NCBI GenBank assembly: GCA_023374045.1
Contig: CM041776.1
Span: forward strand, 351,539,636-351,603,635
From: Limonium bicolor
Lineage: Eukaryota; Streptophyta; Magnoliopsida; Caryophyllales; Plumbaginaceae
Reading direction: 5' to 3'
Length of the DNA stretch: 64,000 bases
Below the pieces are notes generated by a model. That model saw only the letters and a program-made list of their open reading frames with translations, made no database searches and was not told the origin of the DNA. Below are positions 10,930-25,200 of the stretch, piece after piece. The number at the start of each line of letters is the position of its first letter. The stretch's first letter is position 1. A program made the position numbers and the translations under genes.

Positions 10930-11043
10930 AAAAGCATACACAAAAAAAATCCCAAAAAAAAAACCGTACATCTGAAAATCCAAAAAAATTGTACATCCGA
11001 AATACCAAATAAAAATCATACATCCAAAAATCCAAAAATCACA
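10930..11043 (+). repeat. CATCCAAAAATCC-type A-rich repeat at the solo LTR A insertion site
   Basis: Repeated CATCC(A)nTCC words run up to the insertion at 11044 and continue on the other side at 30071-30145. The two parts were one tract before LTR A inserted. The target duplication tcaca occupies 11039-11043 and 30071-30075. Confidence 0.75.
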
Positions 11044-13984
11044 TGAATACCCCAAACTAATAAAACATGGATTAAATATCTAATCACATTTTTAAGTCTA
11101 AACATGCCTTAAAAGTCAACTGAGAACAACAGTGGTCAACACAAAGCAACATATTGCACCCTTTGACTGTTGAGGGTAAATAAATATCCAAATGAACTTC
11201 TTAGGACCTAAACCTTTGTCCTAAGCATTATAACACATAACTAAACATATTACAATCGTTGACAACACTCCAACACAAATAACGAGCATTTACATGCTTC
11301 AAGGTCAAGAAGGGCAAAAATGTGCTCTAAGAAACCTTAAAGGTCTAATGGCCTCTAAATGATATAAAATGGATACCTTGATCAAATATCATGTAAGGAA
11401 CACAAAAAAAACCGTTCTCAAAGAAAATAGAGCTCAGAAACATCTTGAGACAACAAGTGCACTAAAACACCTTAAAGCACGTTTTTGTGTAATTGCCTTC
11501 TAAATTGGGTTTTAATGGGCTTAAAGGTCATAATTACCTTTAAATATGATAATATATCATATTATATCATTAGGAATTTAATTCCAGAAATTTACAAATT
11601 TTTACAAATTTAATATTAAAATATTAATAAAACCCTAAAAGGGGGCCCGTTTGAGTCAACATTGACTAAGAATGGTCAAGAGGTCAAAGTTTGACCCCTT
11701 GGACCACATGAGGTCAACAGCCACAAGCAAATGAGCTTAAAATTCATCACTTTCAACACAAGGGACAAGCTCCAACACATTTCCATGATTTAAGGGACCA
11801 CTTTTGCCTTTATGATACAATAATGTAAATATTCAACCTTGGCTCCTTATTTGATTGACTCAGCCTTCAAAAAACGTGTGAGACCCCTCCAGACCCTCCA
11901 ATAATCGATGTCATCCTGCTTAGGTGAGTCATCAAACACCAAATACATTAAACAAAGAAGAAAATGTGTTTTAAGACAATTTGACCTACCTTTTCTCATT
12001 AGCCTTGCTTCCAGCCGACACCAAGGCTCCTCATCCTCCCTTTGGCTTCTCCAAACCGTGGCTAACATGCCAAGAACAAAGGAGAACACCAATTGACATA
12101 GGTAAGCTTATTAAGCCATTTTATGTTCAATTTCTTCACAAATCTTTCTCCTTTCGGTGTATCTAAGCATTAACCACTTCCATCCATGGATCTAGGTTGT
12201 TTTGGAGGTTAAATGAAGGGCAAATCCCGCCATAACAAGGGAAGAAGGTGGAGAAACCCAATCTTGTTCTTAAGGTACAAAAATGTGCTTTAAGCACTTA
12301 TCTCTTGATTCTCTTTAGATCCGGTTGTAAAACCTGATCTCATAGCCTTATAATCTTCTTCTTAACATACTTATTCAGTGGATCTATCAAGAGATTCAAG
12401 GTATAGCCAGATCCAAGCCAAAAACACCATTTTGGCATTTTAAACAAGGTAAAAATTAGCCATCTTTGAATCTAAGTTATACCGGTTTTAAGCCTTGGTT
12501 TAGTAGCTCTTTTTATGCTCTTTTGCTTCTGTAAATTTAGGTCAAAGACAACCCTTGGTTACCTTGGTATTCTAAGGTAAATTTACCTTGAAATATACAT
12601 TAAAACACTTCTTATGGTTAGATCTTGCTTGGAGACTAACTATGCCTTAATTGCTGTTTGAAAACATGTAAAAGAAGCTGTGGAAATTTTATTCCTAAGC
12701 AGTCGAAACAAACAAGGCCTAAACTAGGCAAAACAAGGTATAAATCACTTAAACCTTCACTTGGTATATTAATATGTAATTATACATATGTATATGTATA
12801 TGCCGTGAGTGAACATGGTTAATAAGTCTTTTATTTGACCTTAGGTGATTAAGGAATGGTTTAATAATTTATCTAAGTAATTAATTAACATAATTGTCAA
12901 ATTTAAGACATTATGTGGAAAATTGGTAAATATTGAAAAGATATGGTGAGGGCCGAAAGTTTAATGCATTTTTGGACATTTATGTGTAATTTATTTTATA
13001 AGCCAATGTTGTAATAAGGCCATGTACTTTAGGCCATTTTATTTATGCATTTATAAGATTTTATTTAAGTTTAGGTGATATATGCATTACCGCATATTAT
13101 AAGGGTCTAAACCATAATTAAATTAAATTAGGGGCTATACAATATTAAGCCGAAAGTTTGAGGTTAAAAGAGTTTAAATAAAAATTATAAGATTTTATAA
13201 AGTTTTGGTGGTTAATGGTAATTTCTAAAAAGTATGGGTGCAAACCATAATTATTAGAAATTAATGGTCAAGGAATATTAAGGAGGTCAACCTTGACCAT
13301 ATGGTAGGTTTTGACCAAATTAAATAAGTTAGATAACTTATTTAAGGTTTTATATATAGATAAGTATTTTATTGTAACAATTTTATAACATATGTGGTGA
13401 ATATGTTATTACCAAAAATAAAGGGTGTATAATGGTATTATAAACACCCGTGGGCTATTAGGAATTTTTAGGAATTTATTGGGTTGATTTTGGAATTAAG
13501 ATAAACTACATATGTATAATATATAGTTATTATGTCATTATGACACTTTGGAGAAATATATGTGGTGGAATTGTAAATACCAAAAGTATATGGGTTAGTA
13601 AGGGTAATTATAACCCTTTGGTGAAATTTGGTGATTTCTAGAATAATAAAAGAGTATTTATTAAGATATGTGTATATATATAGTTTTAATGATATGATAA
13701 AACTATATGTTATAAATTGGGCCTAATGGAAATATAATATATATTGAGGTCTGTTCGGTTATTAAATAAAATAACCATAGGTTATACTCTTTTATAATTT
13801 AAAAATGTTATATTATGTATATATAACATGGTATAAAATGGGGTGAATTGTAAATCAAGGAAACTATGGTTTATGGAAAAGAATGGTTTAATATATATGC
13901 CTATGCGGCAATATATAATAGTTTTGTATAAAAACTATAGGTTATAAGTTAAAGGAAATAAAAATATCATATCAAATGATTTAG

Positions 13985-16900
13985 TGTAACGCCCCTACTT
14001 ATCATAAATGCAGCGGAAATAAAATACTAAGGCGATTACAGATCATCGGGTTCCAAACACCCGGCACCGAACCTCACCAATTACAACTTATGATATTACA
14101 AATGCTACGGTCTGAACTCGAGAAAACATAGTATAAAAGTAATGATAACGAAATGCAATAGCTCTCCAAAGTTCCTAATTCCCATCCCATACACTCATAC
14201 TCTTCGTGGCCACCTGTATAACAATTCGTACCTGCAAGATGAAACCAAGCAGCCCACCCCAGGAGGGGTGAGTCAGTTCCTGGAATGGAACTGGTACAAC
14301 TCTCCAAAACAACAGTATTAAAAGAAAAACATAACTCTTAAATAACAATAACTTGAAGTCAAATGCTCAAAACAAATCAGAAGAACAAGGCACACCAAAA
14401 CACCAAGTCAAGATAACAAGTCAAGGATAGAGATAAATAACGTGAAGGTAGAGTGAGCCAACATAAAAGAAACCACGGCAGAAGTTAGTGAACATCATTG
14501 CTTAAGTTAGATTCAGTTCCAATTAGGATTAGAAAGACCCAAGTAGTCACAAGGACTAGGAATGAAAGAAGATATCCAAGAACCCATAACTCAAGAGTGG
14601 AATAAACCCAATTGGGAGAGATGGCCCCACCGCCAGTCAGTTGCCACAAGGGCGAGGTAAACAGACCTCCGCTGTCAGTTGCCACAAAGGGCGAGGTATA
14701 GCAGACCTCCGCTGCCACCGACCCGTTCTCGGTCATCGGTGAAAAGTGAGTGCACCACTTAATAGAAATAATCCATATCCAATACCAAGATTGTCATTTC
14801 CCACATTCCCACTAGACTATTAACTGTACAAGTGCAATACCAAACACTCAGTCCTACAGAGTGCAGAGGCGTAAACCCTTAACAGTCAATATCTAATGAG
14901 ATAACCAGATAAAGGAACCAATGATCATGTGAGTTGTACATCCAAGGCTCAGTTAGTCACATCAAGCTGAGTTAGTCTCACACCAATTTCCTTTCAAGAT
15001 TCATTCAAGCTCATTTAGCGTTTCTCAAAACATTCCATAAAATTCGTCACCAAAAATATCTGAGTACGAGAAATCGTACAAAACATTCCATAGAGTCCAA
15101 AACACAACAAGCTGAGTACGAGAAATCGTACCTGGTAATCGCTGTAGCAGTTCTAGTCGACTTGTGCAAATAATCAACAATACTCTGAGGAATATTAAAG
15201 GTAGTCTAACATCAATAACTTGTAACCTAAGTTAAACTTAAATAAATTCCTCACTCTTATTTCTAAGTCTCAATTGTCTTTTAAGCCCTCACTTAAATGT
15301 TATGTATAACCTTTGACTTATATTAGAATGTTGTATAACCCAAGGTTGTAAGACTAGGGAATGTATGTTATTAACACTTGTTAATTGTTACACTCTTATC
15401 CACTTTATTCATACTTAACCCTAATTCTCAATTCAAGACTCTTGAGACCCTTATATCATAAGTGTTATTATATTATTCATCTAATCTTAGAATCTCAATA
15501 ATAATTTTTAAGCTTAATACTTTTATTCCTAATTTAGAATAAATATCGGGTTATGACCTATGATAGGTTTATCTTAGAATATTATACTATTATTTCACAA
15601 TGTAATGATTATGTATTTTATCAGTATTACCAAATAATCCATTATGATTAAGTTTTCCCCTCAACTTAATTAAGATCTACATCCTGTATATTGGAAACAT
15701 GGTGTTATAGATGCATTTTATGATAACCTAATTGAGTTACTACACTCATTTATCATATGTTTAGTTTAGGATGACTTTTATTACAACCATCTAATAATCT
15801 TATCATAAGATGTTAAATTGCTTCTCATCTTGAATAACTATATTATAGTTAACTTAGATTTATCGAACTCTTACATTTAGTATTTCCAAGGTATATTATT
15901 TACTTTATCATTAACTATATAATAAGACATTTTAAGATAACCTTTTATTTATCCTTGCTTACATTTAATTTCCCAAATGTTTTATTTTCACACACATTCC
16001 CGCTATAGACTATGTATAATCCTTTTATACTAAATTTTAATAAACTTACGTCTTAAATACATTTTTCATATTGTTTACAAAACCTAAGGTTTCAAAGGAA
16101 TACTTAATAAATTAATCTCCTTTATTATGTTTTAGGATGAACATTATATCTTAACATAAGGTAGAATTTATCTAAGAATTAAACTCTCATTCACAAGTGA
16201 AATTGTCAATTACTTAATAAGATAATATGTTCTGAAAAATCCCCATACCTTATACTCAAATGACACATTAATATTTTTAGCGTCGTAAAGTAGATCAATA
16301 TAATCTCTTATGTAACTTAGTTTTATCTAATAAAAGGTTCAAAGGTTTTAAGTATCAAATTCCTATTTATAAACCTTTCTATAAATTCTAACCACTAAAT
16401 ACCTCACTTAATTGTAGACTCACATCCTAAGTATTGGTAATTAATGTTATAAATGTATTTCATATGGCTTATCTAATGCCAAGAAACTTAAGGATTATTA
16501 TTTAGATAATTTCCAATCATAGTTTAATGTAGTTTTATATCATAATCCTTTTAATGATTTTAACTTAAAACATTAAGTTATATTTCAATACCTTAAATGT
16601 TAAGAAATGATTAAATCCAGACTTACTAATCCACCTCACATTCATATGTAAAAGTATTTTATTTACTTTATTATTGTTTATATATTAAGAACATTTAGAT
16701 GTAAAAGTATTACATTTATTTATCATTAATTATAGAATAAGATCTATTTGTGTAACATTTTATGTAATCTAATCACAATTTTTCCTAAGTTTTAACTTAT
16801 TAATTACTTAACCCAATTATAGACTTACATTATGGTTGTTGACTAATACTATACATGTATTTTAATACGGTTTATATAAATCTTAGAAATTCAAAGATAA

Positions 16901-19388
16901 CTCCTTAAGTTTAATAATCTTAATTTAATACCGCCTCATATAATATTCTTTTATTAGTATTATGTAGAGGTTTAGTTTATCTCATTAATTCCTTCATATT
17001 ATATTTTCTATAAGGCATTTTATTTCTTTTATTTATGTAGTTTTTTTTTATGTGTATATATATTAGGATTTATTCAAGACATTCCTTGTGTAGTTTTATT
17101 GCACTTAATTATTTATACTAACTTTTACACATAGCTACATCCAATATATGGTTTATAAAATAATTATTTCCCTTAGTTTTCGTTAAACATATTAGCCTCC
17201 ATATTATATATAATAAATAAAATGTAGTTTAGTTAAATTCCTTGATTTAATATAAGTTTCTATTTATTTCTCTCATATAAATATATATATAAATATATGT
17301 AACAATTTTTACTTCACTTAAAGTTAATACCAAAATATTTATAAACATACTGTATTAATTAAATGTTAATTAGTCTTATTATATTTTCTCCAACCTATAA
17401 AGTTCATTAATCAACTATACTTTAATTTTTGATTACATTAAAAACCATATATTATAAGTTATTCTTATGAAAAACTCATAAACACAATTTTTAACCCATT
17501 TACAATTGTCCAAAAATCCCCAAATTAAATATATAGTAACTATAACATTTAGACATATTATAAAATTTTATTTCATAAAAAATATCTTTTAAATTATCCA
17601 AATAATTCCATAATACTCGTAACTTGCAAAAATCATAACTTATGTTTAAAAACTCAAAACCCATATTAATTTACATCAAATAAACTAGATTAAATAAGGA
17701 ATCTATGGTAAAATTTCAAGTCAAAATACATTCGGGAAGATATTTAATTAATTCAACAAGTTAGGATTTAATTCTGGAATATATAAAAACTTATACTTAT
17801 ATTTTGAAACGTTTTAATCTAATCGTGGCCGTCCGTTCTTTTAACTGAGATCGGACGGCTCCTGATTGTCGAGTTCATCATCGAACTCAATCCCTATTCG
17901 AGTACTAAATCTCGTTTTTCTCACAATCTACAGAACGAAATCGAGTGATTCTTGTTCCTATCGACTCGAAATTAAATCCCGTTCTAATGGTACCAATTTC
18001 CCCAATTTTCATGCAGAATTGAGTAATTTCGAATCTGGGTTCGAAGTTAGGGTTCAAGTTCAATTCGAATTCAATTTTGACAAATTCTCCCATTGTAATG
18101 CATAATAGACTAAATTGGCATGTGGGTTTGATCGGAAACATGACTACGAACATCAACATCGGAGCAATTTGATCGGAGACTCACCGGAATTGCATTAACG
18201 GGGTGAAATCAAATCGGGAAATCTGGAAAACGTTATTTCATGTGCGGTTCGGTATGCCACTTCTCGAATCAACTCGCACCAACTGAGAGAGATTTGATTC
18301 ATGTAACCTATCACAATCCAAACTAGACATGTAACTCTAGATGCTAGTGGAAGAATCATTGATTTGATGAACTAGGGAGAAAGTTATAGATCTCACAAGA
18401 TCGAGTTTACCTAGTTGGTTCGGGATGAAATGGGCAGAATTACCGCCGTGATCGAGTGGCAACTTTAGACAGATTTATCTCCCAAACCCGTGAGAATCAG
18501 CCTTGGCCATAACATGAAAGTTATAGAGGGATTTGAGATCTTCAAAACAAGCTAAAGAACACGAAATTTGGCGAGAAACGAAGAAGTTATGGCGTGACGA
18601 AGTTTACCCGATTTCAGGAAAAACTGCAGTTCTGGGTTACGCAATCGCGAGGAGCCAACTTTAGATCGATTTTCCCGTCGATGTAGAATGATTTAGATGA
18701 TGTGTGAGTAATGGTTGGAAAGAGGAAGATAGGAGAATCGAATGAAACAAACGGCATACCAAATGGTGGAGTAGGGAAAAAGATATAGGTGTCTAAAGAT
18801 CGACCCTTGGCATGCCATAACTGAAGGAAATCTGAAAAGACTAAGTTAAATCGGGCTGACTGGCGCGACACGTGTCCTGGACACGTCAGCATCCTCTCAA
18901 AATTTTGGCTCTAAACTTCAATTTATCATAACTTTGGCTAGGATGATCCGTTTTTAACGTTCTTTTTATCGATCTTCATGGTTTTTCATAACCTATTTAT
19001 TGGTATAGGTTTCATGGCCTGGTTTGACCATTCTCAAAAAGTCAACTCTAGCAAGGCTTAATAAGCTTTAAGGTTTCTAGAATTTTATATTGACTTTTAT
19101 GTTTCAAAACAATGTTCCAACACTTCCTAAAATCTTTATAATATATTTGGAGTGTTTAGAATTTTCCAAGATTTATTGACTTATAAATCTTATTATTAAA
19201 TTCATAATACTATATAATAATGTATAATAATTAGGGTTAAATAGGAGAAAACCCCTAAATAATTTCACAATTCCATATAATAATTTAATATTCATAATTC
19301 CATACCATAATTTAATATTAATAGTATTATTTATGGTTTAATAAAAGAAATCCCCTAAATTAATTTAAATTAATTTAGGGGTATTTCA
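13985..19388 (-). repeat. 3' LTR of the LARD-like element
   Basis: This is the downstream LTR in the element's sense (- strand) orientation. It includes a 40-bp tandem duplication (about 14636-14713, word GTTGCCACAA with GGGCGAGGTA), two GTACGA-GAAA-TCGTAC inverted repeats (15064-15079 and 15116-15131), and very AT-rich DNA from 15200 to 17800. ORFs in it are short and uninformative. Confidence 0.93.
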
Positions 19389-19406
19389 GTATATCCCCCT
19401 TAACAG
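19389..19406 (-). promoter_or_regulatory. Polypurine tract next to the 3' LTR of the LARD-like element
   Basis: On the - strand, CTGTTAAGGGGGATATAC lies directly before the LTR start TGAAATACCCC. It is preceded by an AACTTCG / CGAAGTT hairpin (19408-19424), a region that in Tekay-type elements corresponds to the end of pol. Confidence 0.75.
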
Positions 19407-22205
19407 AAACTTCGCCTCGAAGTTTAAAAATCAACTAATAAGCACTCACACCACTTCGGGTGTGCTAAAACAATAATAATTCCAACGAAATTCCATACCA
19501 ATCCAATCCTTTATTTCCATCCATTCCCATTCCACATTCCACTCGAGATTACTCAAACTCAAACTGAACCAAGATATACCGAGATATTTCATGATAAAAA
19601 TAAAAAGTCACATGCGGTGTCATAATGTAAAAACCAAGTACACATACACCTCTTACTCTGCTAATCACGCAACAGGGCATAATCTGGATGAGGTAGCGAA
19701 GAAAGATTATGCTCTACCCCCCCCTTAAAAGAGAACTTCGTCCCGAAGTTTAAGATTTATCTACCAACTACTCACACCCGCTTCCGGTGTGTGGGTAAAC
19801 TAAATATCAAGTTGTACTACAAGCTTTAAAATGTATACCAAACAATCAACCACTCAAGGGTATTCATCCAATAACAATTCCCAAACATTTGTTTCCGTTA
19901 TCAAACACTACATTCAAAGAATTCAGCACCTTATTATCAAGCTTTGTTGTAAATTTTATGGCACTGTTGAATTTATCTATGATCGATATTTATTTGTACC
20001 CCCTGATTGTTATGTATTTGTATTTTCTTGATTATTATAAAATTTTATTTTATGATCCTTACCTATTCATTTTATGACCAGTACGAATGATATGTCCATT
20101 ATATGTTCATTTTATATTGTATGTTTATTTTATGAAGATGTCGTACCCCCCCTTAAAATAGGGTACGACCCATATCCGTCTCGTAATAATGAAGTGGAAT
20201 TTAAACTCACTTTTAAGGAGCACTATATTTTACATCTCCTATGGAGATTCCTCCTTCAAGGATGCAGTTCATTTTTGATGCACAATATCACTCGTTGTTA
20301 TTCTAGCTTGATTATAATTAAATCTTTTAGTGTTCCCAACATGCTTTCCTAACTCATTTCGCCTCTCTTACGGTCATTGGCAAGAACAAATTTAGAATTC
20401 ATCATTCATATAGTAGGTTAATTTTGAGAACGGAACATAGGTTATACTTAGATATTACTATAATAACATTTTAGTTCACTCTTTCTTTATTCAAGTATTG
20501 GGTGTAGTAGGTATCAAAATCTTAATCATGTGATTTGGAAACTATTAATTCATAAAAGAAAAATTCCATTATAATGTAATGTAATTATTTAAATGCCATC
20601 CTTCTACTACAACATTCTCTAGAAGCATTTTATAACCTAAAGTTTCTTAATTGTCAAGGCTTAAAAGTTCATGAACTTATTTAAAATAGTATCATACTAT
20701 ATATTAAACTTCTTTTTTTTTCAATGCAATTAAATCTTTCATGAAACCTTGTACCGAATTTATAACCTAAAATACGTAAATATGCCATTTATGTTATTTT
20801 CACATATCAATATATTAACAAGCTATAAATCAGGTGTAACAGGTTTGAGTAGTTTAAATAATATTTTAGATCATATAATAAGTCTAGATAGTCTTTCAAA
20901 ATTATATTCAAAGCTTTATTAGCCAACCATACATTAAAATTTGTATTATATTCCTTTATAAAAATACACCTTCTGTGACTTCTAAAATTTTGCATATGTA
21001 TAATGTTAAACTTCCAAATAAACATGAGAATTTCCAATAATTAAGTAACTCTCATTTTTTTTTTAGATGCTCATTACTCCAAGTATTTAAGAATCAATGA
21101 TATTTAGTTTAGTATTACTCTTCCCTTCACTCAATCTTTAAGTTACTTCCTTTAATATATATATATATTTTTTTTATATTTAATAAGGGGTAGATGTTGT
21201 ACCTGGAGTACCCAAATTTAAATCCCCTTCCTCCATGTATAGGTATTTTTCACCAAATATTTAACTCAATAAACCCTTTACATGTATGAATTTTAATACT
21301 GAATCTTAAGATACAAATTTTGAATTGTTCATTGTGGCTAGTAATGAAATATGCCTAGCTCAAGATTTCATGATGGTAACGTCTTACCACCAATCCTCCT
21401 CAAGTTCAACACAATCCATCACTTGCGTAGAAGATTATTTACGGTTAGATGACAAGGCTTGTCTAGCCCCTAGACTTCCAGAAGTGAGTGTGCACCCCCA
21501 CTACTTTCCAGCCTAGGAGTTCGTCGCACCAGGCACTTCCCGTAGGGTGTTAGGTTTATGTATTTTCTTTCTGAAGTTAACATAGAGTTTTAGTGTGGAT
21601 TACAGGTTTGGATGTTGATCTTTTCTGATGAGTTACTAGTTCTTGTTAGTTTAATAATTTTTTTTAGACTTAAGATTTATCTTAAACATTATCTTTAGGT
21701 AATAATTTGTACCAAGTAGTTCTTGAGATTTATTTCAAGCTTTAAAGGAGTTGAAGTATATATCACTTATTATTCAAAGCTCCACTTGTATACTATTTTC
21801 AACCAAAAGTATTCTTTAAAATTCTGGGAACATGTGTACAAGCTTTTAAAGCATTGCTTTCTTAGCCATGTATTTTCCATACGTATGCTTTTGAAAGTAG
21901 TTCAATGTATGATTTATTCCAACCAAGATCTTATCATACCCATTGATAATGTTCCAGACTTATTATTATAATTATTATTATATTTTTTATAGTTTAATGA
22001 TCAAACGTATGACACACACTATTCCTAACAGACATTCATACAAAAAGTGTATAAAAAATCATTCACTAATCCAAGAAGGGTTAGGAGTCGTGCCTTACTG
22101 GAATCCTCACTTCCCAATTCTACCCCAATTCCCCCCCAGTTTTAAGGGCACCTATATTCTAAGTATTTCACTCGGCTTGTTTTCTCGGGCTCAGAGCGTA
22201 ACTAC
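19407..22205 (-). mobile_element. Non-coding internal region of the LARD-like element
   Basis: There is no retroviral protein motif in any frame; ORFs are under 100 codons and AT-driven. Two further polypurine-like tracts occur, at 19717-19731 (- strand CTTTTAAGGGGGGGG) and 20146-20158. The first repeats the module seen at the true PPT, namely an AACTTCG / CGAAGTT hairpin at 19734-19750 and a CACACC / GGTGTG hairpin. The second sits in a perfect TCGTACCC / GGGTACGA inverted repeat (20141-20148 and 20161-20168). From 20170 to 22140 I see only AT-rich sequence. Confidence 0.75.
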
Positions 22206-22217
22206 GCTCTGATACCA
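22206..22217 (-). promoter_or_regulatory. Primer binding site (initiator Met tRNA) of the LARD-like element
   Basis: The - strand reads TGGTATCAGAGC, starting five bases after the LTR end. Its CAGAGC half is part of a perfect 9-bp inverted repeat (22192-22200 with 22203-22211) with a 2-base spacer. A PBS of this type is shared by Tekay-type chromoviruses and most copia elements. Confidence 0.88.
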
Positions 22218-22222
22218 CTTTC

Positions 22223-25200
22223 TGTAACGCCCCTACTTATCATAAATGCAGCGGAAATAAAATACTAAGGCGATTACAGATCATCGGGTTCCAAACACCC
22301 GGCACCAAACCTCACCAATTACAACTTATGATATTACAAATGCTACGGTCTGAACTCGAGAAAACATAGTATAAAAGTAATGATAACAAAATACAATAGC
22401 TCTCCAAATTCCTAATTCCCATCCCATACACTCATACTCTTCGTGGCCACCTGTATAACAATCGTACCTGCAAGATGAAACCAAGCAGCCCACCCCAGGA
22501 GGGGTGAGTCAGTTCCCTGGAATGGAACTGGTACAACTCTCCAAAACACAGTATTAAAAAAAACATAACTCTTAAAATAACAATAACTTGAAGTCAAATG
22601 CTCAAAACAAATCAGAAGAACAAGGCACACCAAAACACCAAGTCAAAGATAACAAGTCAAGGATAGAGATAAATAACAAGAAGGTAAGTGAGTCAACATA
22701 AAAGAAACCACGCCAGAAGTTAGTGAACATCCATTGCTTAAGTTAGATTCAGTTCCAATTAGGATTAGAAAGACCCAAGTAGTCACAAGGACTAGGAATG
22801 AAAGAAGATATCCAAGAACCCATAACTCAAGAGTGGAATAAAACCAATTGGGAGAGATGGCCCCCACCGCCAGTCAGTTGCCACAAGGGCGAGGTAAACA
22901 GACCTCCGCTGTCAGTTGCCACAAAGGGCGAGGTATAGCAGACCTCCGCTGCCACCGACCCGTTCTCGGTCATCGGTGAAAAGTGAGTGCACCACTTATA
23001 GAAATAATCCATCCAATACCAAGATTGACATTTCCCCACATTCCCACTAGACTATTAACTGTACAAGTGCAATACCAAAACACTCAGTCCTACAGAGTGC
23101 AGAGGCGTAAACCCTAACAGTCAATATCTAATGAGATAACCAGATAAGGAACCATGATCATGTGAGTTGTACATCCAGGCTCAGTTAGTCACATCAAGCT
23201 GAGTTAGTCACACAACCAATTTCCTTTCAAGATTCATTCAAGCTCATTTAGCGTTTCTCAAACATTCCATAAAATTCGTCACCAAAAATATCTGAGTACG
23301 AGAAATCGTACAAAACATTCCATAAGTCCAAAACACAAGCTGAGTACGAGAAATCGTACCTGGTAATCGCTGTAGCAGTTCTAGTCGACTTGTGCAAATA
23401 ATCAACAATACTCTGAGGAATATTAAAGGTAGTCTAACATCAATAACTTGTAACCTAAGTTAAACTTAAATAAATTCCTCACTCTTATTTCTAAGTCTCA
23501 ATTGTCTTTTAAGCCCTCACTTAAATGTTATGTATAACCTTTGACTTATATTAGAATGTTGTATAACCCAAGGTTGTAAGACTAGGGAATGTATGTTATT
23601 AACACTTGTTAATTGTTACACTCTTATCCACTTTATTCATACTTAACCCTAATTCTCAATTCAAGACTCTTGAGACCCTTATATCATAAGTGTGTATTAT
23701 ATTATTCATCTAATCTTAGAATCTCAATAATAATTTTAAGCTTAATACTTTTATTCCTAATTTAGAATAATATCGGGTTATGACCTATGATAGTTTATCT
23801 TAGAATATTATACTATTATTTCACAATGTAATGATTATGTATTTTATCAGTATTACCAAATAATCCATTATGATTAAGTTTTCCCCTCAACTTAATTAAG
23901 ATCTACATCCTGTATATTGGAAACATGGTGTTATAGATGCATTTTATGATAACCTAATTGAGTTACTACACTCATTTATCATATGTTTAGTTTAGGATGA
24001 CTTTTATTACAACCATCTAATAATCTTATCATAAGATGTTAAATTGCTTCTCATCTTGAATAACTATATTATAGTTAACTTAGATTTATCGAACTCTTAC
24101 ATTTAGTATTTCCAAGGTATATTATTTACTTTATCATTAACTATATAATACACTTTAAGATAACCTTTTATTTATCCTTGCTTACATTTAATTTCCCAAA
24201 TGTTTTATTTTCACACACATTCCCGCTATAGACTATGTATAATCCTTTTTACTAAATTTTAATAAACTTACGTCTTAAAACATTTTTCATATTGTTTACA
24301 AAACCTAAGGTTTCAAAGGAATAACTTAATAAATTAATCTCCTTTATTATGTTTTAGGATGAACATTATATCTTAACATAAGGTAGAATTTATCTAAGAA
24401 TTAAACTCTCATTCACAAGTGAAATTGTCAATTACTTAATAAGATAATATGTTCTGAAAAATCCCCATACCTTATACTCAAATGACACATTAATATTTTT
24501 AGCGTCGTAAAGTAGATCAATATAATCTCTTATGTAACTTAGTTTTATCTAATAAAAGGTTCAAAGGTTTTAAGTATCAAATTCCTATTTATAAACCTTT
24601 CTATAAATTCTAACTACTAATACCTCACTTAATTGTAGACTCACATCCTAAGTATTGGTAAGTAATGTTATAAATGTATTTCATATGGCTTATCTAATGC
24701 CAAGAAACTTAAGGATTATTATTTAGATAAATTTCCTAATCATAGTTTAATGTAGTTTATATCATAATCCTTTTAATGATTTTAACTTAAAACATAAGTT
24801 ATATTTCAATACCTTAAATGTCAAGAAATGATTAAATCCAGACTTACTAATCCACCTCACATTCATATGTAAAAGTATTTTATTTACTTTATTATTGTTT
24901 ATATATTAAGAACATTTAGATGTAAAAGTATTACATTTATTTATCATTAATTATAGAATAAGATCTATTTGTGTAACATTTTATGTAATCTAATCACAAT
25001 TTTCTTAAGGTTTAACTTATTAATTACTTAACCAATTATAGACTTACATTATGGTTGTTGACTAATACTATACATGTATTTTAATACGGTTTATATAATC
25101 TTTAGAAATTCAAAGATAACTCCTTAAGTTTAATATCTTAATTTAAACCCATACCGCCTCATATAATTCTTTTATTAGTATTATGTAGAGGTTTAGTTTA

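Larger units (their letters stand above)
8216..11038 (+). mobile_element. 5' part of the Ogre-type internal region (non-coding)
   Basis: This is leader and internal sequence between the PBS and the solo LTR A insertion. I see no ORF with gag, protease or pol motifs; those present are under 100 codons and featureless. The stretch 8266-8314 is the second arm of the LTR-leader complementarity. From 9420 to 9780 the word TTTCAAAA recurs in an AT-rich run. From about 9960 to 10300 there is a GC-richer stretch with repeated ACCAACC and GTCAAGAG words, perhaps a remnant of coding sequence. The element looks non-autonomous or heavily decayed. Confidence 0.65.
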
